Positions 1 through 5,696 of a stretch of DNA of 9,958 bases are shown here, piece after piece. A program made the position numbers and the translations under genes. Location: positions 1 to 9,958 of the forward strand of contig JAEZWE010000012.1 in assembly GCA_023420435.1 (NCBI GenBank), written 5' to 3'. Position 1 is the first letter of the stretch. Each line of letters opens with the position of its first letter. The notes under the pieces were generated by a model. It worked only from the letters and a program-made list of their open reading frames with translations. It did no database searches and was not told the DNA's origin. The stretch comes from Bacteroidota bacterium (lineage in GTDB: Bacteria; Bacteroidota; Bacteroidia; Flavobacteriales; Weeksellaceae).

Positions 1-597
1 GTTGATGTTTGCAGCGATACAAAGCTGTGAATTCGGATTCAAAAATTTAATTAAATCTTCTAAAAGCGCATTGTTACGATAAGGGGTTTCCATAAAAATT
101 TGAGACGCACCGTTTTTCTGAACCAAGCTTTCCAAAAACTGAATTTTCTTCTTTTTTTGCTCTTTATCAATAGGAAGATATCCGTGAAAGGTAAACTCCT
201 GACCATTAAAACCACTTGCAATTAACGCTAAAATGATGGAACTGGGACCATTTACAGGAATAACTTTTATAGAGTTTTCATGGCACCATTTCACCATAAT
301 ATTTCCAGGATCCGCTATACAGGGAAGTCCTGCTTCTGAAAGCAAACCAAAATCCTGACCTTCTTTCATTAATTTTTGGGCTTCTTTTAAATCCGCTGTT
401 TCAGAATATTTATCTAAAAGAAATAATTTCAAATCGCTTTGCTTTTTTTCGGGACAAAAAAATTTCACCACTTTTCTGGCGGTTTTTTCGTTTTCTACAA
501 AAAAATAGTCGGTTTTAAAAATATACTCTTTAATGATGGGAGCAAAATAATCTAAAGGAGAATTTTCAGAAAGATAGGCGGGAATTAGGAAAAGCAT
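1..597 (-). CDS. RsmI-related SAM-dependent methyltransferase (3' end outside the window)
   Basis: The first 199 residues are visible from an ATG at 597; the C-terminus lies beyond the left edge. The protein belongs to the tetrapyrrole-methylase fold family that contains RsmI, which 2'-O-methylates C1402 of 16S rRNA. Seen motifs: GLLSEAGLPCIADPG at residues 84-98 (RsmI usually has GxxSDAGxPxxSDPG), GPSS at 117-120 followed by ASGF at 127-130, and METPYR at 159-164, equivalent to the ESPHR segment of RsmI. The N-terminal EDTR-type motif of classical RsmI is replaced by ENEKTAR around 35-41, so this is a divergent branch; I infer rRNA methylation but the substrate could differ. The gene starts 30 bp after the phosphatase gene on the same strand with no visible terminator between them, so the two are probably co-transcribed. 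No Shine-Dalgarno site is visible. Family assignment is solid; the exact substrate is not. Confidence 0.85.
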   Translation of the reverse strand, partial: MLFLIPAYLSENSPLDYFAPIIKEYIFKTDYFFVENEKTARKVVKFFCPEKKQSDLKLFLLDKYSETADLKEAQKLMKEGQDFGLLSEAGLPCIADPGNIMVKWCHENSIKVIPVNGPSSIILALIASGFNGQEFTFHGYLPIDKEQKKKKIQFLESLVQKNGASQIFMETPYRNNALLEDLIKFLNPNSQLCIAANIN

Positions 598-627
598 GAT
601 TATAAAAAGGAAACGTTAGAAGTATTT

Positions 628-1083
628 TTAATTTTTCAGGAGTTGTTTTGCAATTTTTTCAGAGGCTTTATCAATCATTTGGAAAATGTTTTCAAAATCA
701 TTCATATCACCCCAATAAGGATCTGGAACTTCAATATTTTCACCATGTTGTCCTGCAGCTTCCAAAAACAAAAAAACTTTTTGCTTTTGTTCTTCATTCG
801 AGGTTAATGAAATGACGTCTTTATAAATTTCAAGATCCATACAGAAAATTTTATCAAATTTCTGCAAATCGGTTTTGGTTATGGGTCTTGAGCGTTGCGA
901 AGAAATATCAATTCCATGTTTTTCCGCAATTTTTATGGATCTTTTATCAGGCTGTTTTCCTTCATGCATCGAAATGGTTCCAGCAGATTCAATCTGAAAA
1001 TCATCATTCAGTTTTGAAGCTAAAATACCTTCTGCAAGCGGACTTCTACAAATATTACCTAAACAAACCATTAAAATTTTCAT
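628..1083 (-). CDS. Low-molecular-weight protein tyrosine phosphatase
   Basis: A complete 151-residue protein, the normal length for the family. The phosphate-binding loop CLGNICRS at residues 7-14 gives the C-x5-R-S signature, with nucleophile Cys7 and phosphate-binding Arg13; DPYWGD at 121-126 supplies the general acid Asp121. The conserved SAGT (33-36), HGID (56-59) and FDKIFCMD (76-83) segments are also present. It is a cytoplasmic enzyme that hydrolyses phosphotyrosine. In capsule loci such enzymes (Wzb/Etp type) oppose a tyrosine kinase, but no kinase or polysaccharide export gene is visible here, so its target is unknown. It lies 73 bp downstream of dnaA, behind a hairpin terminator, and 30 bp upstream of the RsmI-like gene. 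The start is ATG. I could not find a convincing promoter in the spacer, so expression may depend partly on readthrough from dnaA. Confidence 0.95.
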   Translation of the reverse strand: MKILMVCLGNICRSPLAEGILASKLNDDFQIESAGTISMHEGKQPDKRSIKIAEKHGIDISSQRSRPITKTDLQKFDKIFCMDLEIYKDVISLTSNEEQKQKVFLFLEAAGQHGENIEVPDPYWGDMNDFENIFQMIDKASEKIAKQLLKN

Positions 1084-1110
1084 TTCTTCAATTTTTATAA
1101 AAATAAATAA

Positions 1111-1136
1111 AAAAGAGGAATATTGCTACCCCTCTT
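1111..1136 (-). terminator. Intrinsic terminator downstream of dnaA
   Basis: Read on the minus strand, AAGAGG (1136-1131, complement of CCTCTT) pairs with CCTCTT (1118-1113) across a 12-base loop, and the stem runs straight into a T-rich tail continuing to about 1100. It begins 21 bp after the dnaA stop codon. The stem is only six pairs with a fairly long loop, so termination may be partial, letting some transcription pass into the phosphatase gene. Confidence 0.6.
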
Positions 1137-1156
1137 GTATTTTATGATAAGAAAAA

Positions 1157-2614
1157 CTAGCCTTTCAGTTTTTCCGAAAGTTCTTTAACATATTTTTTTA
1201 TTTCTTTATCAATTTTGGAAATGTCTTTTATCGTTTCACAGGCATACATCACGGTAGAATGATCTTTACCACCCATTTCTTCCCCAATTTTTGTAAAGGT
1301 AGCACTGGTATATTCTTTAGAAAAATACATAGCTAACTGTCTTGGAAGTGCAATTTCTCTTTTTCTGGTTTTGGAAAGTAATTCTTCTCTTTTAATTCCA
1401 AAATATTCGCAAACCACTTCTTGAATATAAGGAATATTGATAACTTTTCTTTTATTAGAAGCAATTTTACTAATCGTTTCTTTTAACAAATCTAAAGTAA
1501 GATCAGATTTATAAACTGTAGAATAAGCAATTACGGAGTTTATAACGCCAATTAAATCTCTAACACTTGTCTTTACTTCTGTAGCCAAGAAATCCAGCAT
1601 ATCATCTGTTAAAACAATTCCGTCTCTGCTCAATTTATCAACAATAATTTTTCTTCTGGTATCAAAATCAGGCGCTTTTATTTCAGCAGTAAGTCCCCAT
1701 TTGAAACGGGAAACAATACGTTCCTGAATATCCATAATATCAACAGGCGCTCTATCAGAAGTTAAAATAATTTGTTTTCCATTTTGATGCAAAAAATCGA
1801 AAATATGGAAAAAACTGTCTTGTGTTGCCGATTTCCCAGATAAAAACTGTATATCATCAATAATTAAAACATCAATATTTTGATAAAAATTGGCAAATTC
1901 TGTTTGTTTATGTGCTTTGGCAGCCGAAACAAACTGTTGAATAAATTTTTCTGAAGAAAGATATAAAACTACTTTATCGGGAAAAGAATTTTTCACTTCC
2001 AATCCCACTGCATGTCCAAGATGCGTTTTTCCGACACCATAACCTCCATGCAAAAACAGAGGGTTAAAAGCGGTTGCTCCTGGTCTTTTAGCAATAGATT
2101 TCGCTACTGTAGAAGCAAATTTGTTACTTTCACCTTCTACATAATTATCAAAAGAAAAATCAGCTTTTAGATTGGAATCGATGTTTATTTTTTTAATTCC
2201 CGGAACTACGAACGGATTTACAATATTTTGTGCAGAAATATTTTGTGGCAACGTTTCCTGAATTTTTGGAGCCGAAGTCGATTTACCTTTTACATTTACC
2301 GTAATTGGTTTTTCTTTTCCGGAAGGCTTATTCTCCATTACCTGATACCAAAGTTTCACGCCTTTTCCGATGTATTTTTTAAGGGCAGCAGAAAGTAAAG
2401 ACAAATAGTTATCTTCAATGTATTCTTTGTAAAAATCACTTGGAACCATTAAGGTTAAATTATTATCCAATAAAGACACAGGATGTACTTTATCGAACAA
2501 TAAATCGAAAGAGTTTTCAAGTTTTTTTAGGTTAGAATTATCCTCCGCCGCATTGAGATTATCTTTCATAAACTGAAGACATTTCTCCCAAATCAATACT
2601 AAATTTTCGTTCAT
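1157..2614 (-). CDS. dnaA: Chromosomal replication initiator protein DnaA
   Basis: A 485-residue complete DnaA, a usual length for Bacteroidetes. Domain I (about 1-90) begins with a WEKCL-type helix and precedes a low-complexity linker (about 95-145). The AAA+ core carries Walker A GGYGVGKT at 190-197 (Lys196), Walker B IIDD at 251-254, sensor 1 LTSDR around 284-288, the box VII ERIVSRF stretch at 298-304 with the arginine-finger candidate Arg303, and sensor 2 VRDLIGVIN with Arg352. Domain IV ends with the DnaA signature GGKDHSTVMYACETI at 448-462, which reads the DnaA box. It binds origin boxes as ATP-DnaA, melts DNA and loads the helicase. The start is ATG and the stop is TAG. A DnaA-box-like site lies 66-74 bases upstream, which suggests autoregulation. 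All key residues are intact. Confidence 0.99.
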   Translation of the reverse strand: MNENLVLIWEKCLQFMKDNLNAAEDNSNLKKLENSFDLLFDKVHPVSLLDNNLTLMVPSDFYKEYIEDNYLSLLSAALKKYIGKGVKLWYQVMENKPSGKEKPITVNVKGKSTSAPKIQETLPQNISAQNIVNPFVVPGIKKINIDSNLKADFSFDNYVEGESNKFASTVAKSIAKRPGATAFNPLFLHGGYGVGKTHLGHAVGLEVKNSFPDKVVLYLSSEKFIQQFVSAAKAHKQTEFANFYQNIDVLIIDDIQFLSGKSATQDSFFHIFDFLHQNGKQIILTSDRAPVDIMDIQERIVSRFKWGLTAEIKAPDFDTRRKIIVDKLSRDGIVLTDDMLDFLATEVKTSVRDLIGVINSVIAYSTVYKSDLTLDLLKETISKIASNKRKVINIPYIQEVVCEYFGIKREELLSKTRKREIALPRQLAMYFSKEYTSATFTKIGEEMGGKDHSTVMYACETIKDISKIDKEIKKYVKELSEKLKG

Positions 2615-2679
2615 ATTTTCTGCAACAATTTTTCCGTCTTACACAAATTTTATCAGGAAGACAAAGATGAAAAATATAA

Positions 2680-2688
2680 TGTGGAAAA
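2680..2688 (-). promoter_or_regulatory. DnaA-box-like 9-mer upstream of dnaA
   Basis: The minus strand reads TTTTCCACA, one mismatch from the consensus TTATCCACA. It lies 65 bp before the dnaA start and 7 bp before the -33 element of the divergent thioesterase promoter. Placement fits DnaA autoregulation, as known in other bacteria. Only one such site was found in the 135-bp spacer, and a single near-match in AT-rich DNA can arise by chance, so the call is tentative. Confidence 0.4.
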
Positions 2689-2695
2689 AAAAATG

Positions 2696-2727
2696 TTTGT
2701 CGTCTTGATTATTTAAAAATATATTTG
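2696..2727 (+). promoter_or_regulatory. Bacteroidetes-type promoter for the thioesterase gene
   Basis: TTTG at 2696-2699 is followed by 20 bp and TATATTTG at 2720-2727, a perfect match to the TAnnTTTG -7 element with spacing normal for the phylum's primary sigma factor. Transcription would start near 2733, giving a leader of roughly 15-20 bases before the ATG at 2750. Confidence 0.7.
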
Positions 2728-2749
2728 TATGATCTACTAAAGACTTAAA

Positions 2750-3163
2750 ATGATTCACACAAAACATTCATTACGTGTACGTTACGGAGAAACAGACCCC
2801 ATGAAATACGTTTATTATGGCAACTATGCAGAATATTTTGAAGTGGCCAGAGTAGAACTTTTCCGCAGTATTGGAATGTCTTACGAAACAATTGAAAAAA
2901 GAGGAATTTGGCTTCCTGTTTCAGAATATAAAATTAAATATTTGAAACCGGCGTATTACGACGAAATTTTAGAAATTCACACCTTTATAAAAAATGTTCC
3001 GGGAGTAAGAATTACTTTTGATTATGAAATTTTTAACGAATCGAAACAAAAAATTACGGAAGCTTCCACTACCTTATATTTTATGGATGCTGAAAAAAAG
3101 AAGCCTATAAAATGTCCAGATTTCCTAATGGAACTGATCGAAAAAAATTGGATAAAACCATAA
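2750..3163 (+). CDS. Acyl-CoA thioesterase, 4HBT/YbgC-FadM family
   Basis: A 137-residue hot-dog-fold protein of normal family length. The active-site segment RYGETDPMKYVYYGNY spans residues 11-26. Asp16 is the catalytic aspartate equivalent, and the GNY at 24-26 precedes the long hot-dog helix (AEYFEVARVELFR). Classical YbgC members have DQMGVVYHGNY here; this one has DPMKYVYYGNY, so the Gly-Val pair and the His before GNY are replaced by Lys-Tyr and Tyr. These enzymes hydrolyse acyl-CoA thioesters in the cytoplasm; chain-length preference cannot be read from sequence. It has its own divergent promoter sharing the dnaA upstream spacer. The GH43-like gene starts 35 bp downstream on the same strand and may be co-transcribed. 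It has no tol-pal neighbours, so a Tol-Pal role as for E. coli YbgC is not indicated. Confidence 0.92.
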   Translation: MIHTKHSLRVRYGETDPMKYVYYGNYAEYFEVARVELFRSIGMSYETIEKRGIWLPVSEYKIKYLKPAYYDEILEIHTFIKNVPGVRITFDYEIFNESKQKITEASTTLYFMDAEKKKPIKCPDFLMELIEKNWIKP

Positions 3164-3198
3164 TTTCAATTAAATTTACGGAAAGCAATTTATTTACC

Positions 3199-4956
3199 AT
3201 GAAATTATTTTTAATCCTCATTGTCAGTTTATTTTCTTTTCAATATTCATTGGCTCAACAAAAGACCTATTGCAATCCTATTAATATCGATTATGGTTAC
3301 ACGCCGTTTGAAGTTTTTTCAAAACACGGAAAGCATAGGGCTACAGCAGATCCTGTAATTGTCAATTTTCAAAAAAAATTATTTTTATTTTCTACTAATC
3401 AAGAAGGATACTGGTACAGTGATGATATGTTAAAATGGAATTTTGTTCCGCGAAAATTTTTAAGAGACAACAAATACATTCATGACCTCAATGCTCCAGC
3501 AGCCTGGGCAATGAAAGACACCCTTTATGTCTATGGTTCTACTTGGGAATCCGATTTTCCTATTTGGAAATCTACAAATCCTACGAAAGACGATTGGAAA
3601 ATCGCTGTAGATACCTTAAAAGTTGGAGCTTGGGATCCTGCATTTCATTATGATGAAGATAAAAATAAATTATATCTCTATTGGGGTTCCAGCAACGAAT
3701 GGCCTATTTTAGGAACCGAAGTAAAAGTATAAAATTTGCAAAGTGAAGGTTATGTAAAACCTATCATTAGATTAAAACCTGAAGATCATGGCTGGGAAAG
3801 ATTTGGAGAATATAACGACAATGTATTTCTTCAACCTTTTGTCGAAGGAGCTTGGGTTACCAAACACAACGGAAAATATTATATGCAGTATGGAGCTCCG
3901 GCTACAGAATTTAGTGGCTATTCTGATGGTGTTTATGTTTCCAAAAATCCTTTGGAAGGATATGAATATCAACAGCACAATCCATTTTCGTACAAACCCG
4001 GAGGTTTTGCAAGAGGCGCTGGACATGGCGGAACTTTTCAGGACAATTATGGAAATTACTGGCATGTTTCCACCATTTTTATCTCCGTAAAAAATAATTT
4101 TGAAAGACGTTTAGGAATTTGGCCTGCCGGTTTTGATAAAGATGATGTGATGTATTGCAATACTGCGTATGGAGATTTCCCGACCTATATTCCTGAATTT
4201 GCAAAAGGAAAAGATTTCTCCAAAGGATTATTTACAGGCTGGATGTTGCTAAATTATAACAAACCGGTTCAAGCCTCATCCACTTTGGGTGGCTATCAAC
4301 CTAATTTTGCGGTAGATGAAGATATCAAAACTTATTGGTCTGCAAAAACCGGAAATTCTGGAGAATGGTTTCAAACGGATTTAGGAGAAATTTCGACCAT
4401 TAATGCCATACAAATCAATTATGCAGATCAGGATGTGGAGTTTAGAGGAAAAACCATCGGAAAAATGCATCAATACAAAATATATAGCAGTAATGATGGA
4501 AAAAATTGGAAAGTTTTGATTGATAAGTCTAAAAACCAAACCGATGTTCCGCATGATTACATTGAGCTTTCCACTCCTGCAAAAGCCCGTTTCCTAAAAA
4601 TGGAAAATTTAAAAATGCCTACAGGTAAATTTGCCATTAGCGGATTTAGAGTTTTTGGAAAAGGAAGCGGAAAAGCACCATCAAAAGTAGAAGATTTTGT
4701 CCCATTAAGATCTGATCCAAAGAAATACGGAGAACGAAGAAGCATCTGGATGAAATGGAGACAAAATCCTGAAGCAGATGGTTATGTAATTTATTGGGGT
4801 AAGTCTCCAGATAAAATGTACGGAAGTATTATGGTTTTCGGAAAAAACGAATATTTTTTTACGGGTGCAGATCGAACTGATGCTTATTATTTCCAAATTG
4901 AAGCTTTCAACAATAATGGAATTTCAGAAAAAAGCGAAATAAAAAAATCTGAATAA
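3199..4956 (+). pseudogene. Secreted GH43-like glycosidase with discoidin and Fn3-like domains, interrupted by an in-frame TAA
   Basis: Two open segments in one frame (3199-3729 and 3733-4953) form a single protein of about 585 residues split by TAA at codon 178. ATG 3199 is chosen because it begins a clean Sec signal peptide (about residues 1-19, cleaving near SLA-QQ); the frame also extends upstream into the thioesterase gene without a better start. A GH43-like five-bladed propeller fits about 25-340: ADPVI with Asp51 (candidate base), NAP at 98-100, WDPAF with Asp146 (candidate pKa modulator), then after the stop VEGAW with Glu216 (candidate acid) and GHGGTF. A discoidin/F5-8 type C (CBM32-like) domain spans about 355-489 and an Fn3-like domain about 490-579. 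No T9SS sorting tail is seen. The halves have similar base composition and no frameshift, so one substitution (for example AAA to TAA) explains the break. No SusC/SusD genes flank it. Sequencing error remains possible. Confidence 0.8.
3730..3732 (+). other. Premature in-frame stop within the GH43-like gene
   Basis: The frame reads GTA AAA GTA TAA AAT TTG CAA. Protein sequence typical of the family continues unbroken on both sides without a frame change. The codon separates Asp51 and Asp146 from Glu216, so neither product alone would carry all three candidate catalytic residues. The only start candidate just after it is TTG at 3736, with no ribosome site and no signal peptide. TAA is a normal stop elsewhere in this window, so codon reassignment is not the explanation. 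Confidence 0.85.
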
Positions 4957-4992
4957 TTTTTGAAGAAAAATAAAAAAAATGAAACTTTTTAC

Positions 4993-5000
4993 TAAATTTG
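4993..5000 (+). promoter_or_regulatory. Candidate -7 element for the plug-like secreted protein gene
   Basis: TAAATTTG matches the TAnnTTTG consensus exactly and lies 21 bp before the ATG at 5022, the right distance for a short leader. The nearest upstream TTG (4960-4962) is 30 bp away, beyond the usual 17-23, so the -33 half is not supported. Confidence 0.45.
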
Positions 5001-5021
5001 TGAAAATATAATCGTAAAAAA

Positions 5022-5438
5022 ATGAAAAAAATATTACTTATATTAGGAATAACAATTTCTGGGTTTGTATTTTCTCAGCAAAAAAGTCCTTTAGTAATTG
5101 TGGATGGCGCTGTTACTTCGGAAGCTTTCATGAAGAAAATAGATGCTAAAAAAATAGAATCGGTGAATGTTTATAAAAACAGTGTTCCGGATTATCTTAA
5201 AACATTCCAAATTGTTCCTACGAATGGTGTTATTGATGTTAAAATGAAAGAAGTTTCTTTCGACCAAATAACCCTTGCTTCTTTAAACAAACAAAATAAA
5301 TTGGCTGCGGAAAGTCCTGTTTTATTTGACGGCATGTTTTTGAAAGATACCAAAATGAAAATTATTTCGGATGCTATTGTGAAACTAAGCGTGAAAAGTT
5401 TTGAAGGTCGAGACATACTGCACATCAACACATTCTAA
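5022..5438 (+). CDS. Small secreted protein resembling a TonB-receptor plug fragment
   Basis: A 138-residue protein that I do not recognise as a named family. Residues 1-18 form a Sec signal peptide (KK, then a hydrophobic stretch, cleavage near VFS-QQ). The mature part begins SPLVIVDGAV (22-31), continues KIESVNVYK (44-52) and NGVIDVKMK (68-76). This order is the pattern of the TonB-dependent receptor plug domain and carboxypeptidase-regulatory plug repeats (a PL-x-x-x-DG segment, an IESV-x-V-x-K segment, then a GVI-x-V-x-x-K strand). A second, weaker copy seems to follow: SPVLFDGMF (98-106), KLSVK (121-125), ILHINTF (132-138). No barrel follows, so it cannot be a receptor; it is probably periplasmic. 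ATG start, its own candidate promoter, and a strong terminator seven bases after the stop, so it is likely monocistronic. Function unknown. Confidence 0.75.
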   Translation: MKKILLILGITISGFVFSQQKSPLVIVDGAVTSEAFMKKIDAKKIESVNVYKNSVPDYLKTFQIVPTNGVIDVKMKEVSFDQITLASLNKQNKLAAESPVLFDGMFLKDTKMKIISDAIVKLSVKSFEGRDILHINTF

Positions 5439-5444
5439 AATATC

Positions 5445-5468
5445 AGCGTTCTTCGGAACGCTTTTTTT
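5445..5468 (+). terminator. Strong intrinsic terminator with a TTCG tetraloop
   Basis: AGCGTTC (5445-5451) and GAACGCT (5456-5462) form a perfect seven-pair stem closed on a TTCG loop (5452-5455), followed by a run of seven T (5462-5468). The UUCG loop closed by C-G is an exceptionally stable RNA tetraloop. It ends transcription from the plug-like gene. The next ATG begins at 5469, immediately after the T-run. Confidence 0.92.
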
Positions 5469-5696
5469 ATGGATGAAAAACTATTGTATCAGTTATTTTT
5501 TGGTGGACTTTTTTTTGGACTTTTAGGTTTTGCAATATTTACTTTATTAAAACAATCCAAAAAAATTCTTCAAGATATTCTACGTCTTAGTTTCGGAAAT
5601 TTTTGGGAAAATTTGTTTGGAATTATACTTTCCCCAATTATTATCGTTGCGTTGCCACTAATTTTTTTTTATAAAGTTTTCAATAAAAAAGATTAA
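5469..5696 (+). CDS. Small two-helix membrane protein of unknown function
   Basis: A 75-residue protein with two hydrophobic segments, about 8-27 (glycine and phenylalanine rich) and about 50-68, separated by a basic, amphipathic stretch (KQSKKILQDILR). The tail is short and charged (NKKD). No family is recognised. The distinct hydrophobic pattern and sensible length argue for a real gene, though it is short. Its ATG directly follows the T-run of the upstream terminator, so no room is left for a promoter between them; transcripts must read through the hairpin or start inside the plug-like gene. Its stop codon overlaps the rarA stop by four bases (5693-5696, TTAA) on the opposite strand, so the two genes converge without a spacer. 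Confidence 0.6.
   Translation: MDEKLLYQLFFGGLFFGLLGFAIFTLLKQSKKILQDILRLSFGNFWENLFGIILSPIIIVALPLIFFYKVFNKKD

Noticed and set aside
888..1100. Plus-strand open frame opposite the phosphatase gene
   Set aside because: It lies over a phosphatase with all catalytic motifs, has no recognisable protein pattern and no promoter or start context.
628..2614. Arsenate reductase or capsule phosphatase-kinase module
   Set aside because: The 151-residue protein has DPYWGD and the C-x5-R loop of tyrosine phosphatases, and there is no kinase, polysaccharide export or arsenic gene nearby.
2615..2749. Possible chromosomal origin (oriC) next to dnaA
   Set aside because: Only one DnaA-box-like 9-mer is present in a 135-bp spacer, with no cluster of boxes and no neighbouring dnaN or other origin genes. 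It is better read as a dnaA regulatory region.
3112..3198. Upstream extension of the GH43-like frame overlapping the thioesterase gene
   Set aside because: The extension would bury the signal peptide 29 residues inside the protein; ATG 3199 gives a clean secretion signal.
3730..3732. Stop codon reassignment or programmed recoding of TAA
   Set aside because: TAA ends most other genes in the window, and no hairpin or readthrough context stands out around it. A point mutation or sequencing error is simpler.
3788..4090. Open frames in other phases or the opposite strand within the GH43-like gene (also 3772-4065, 4557-4745, 4705-4896)
   Set aside because: They overlay the clearly coding GH43-like frame and carry no domain or secretion signal of their own.
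4957..5021. Terminator after the GH43-like gene
   Set aside because: The spacer is A/T rich but contains no stem stable enough to call.
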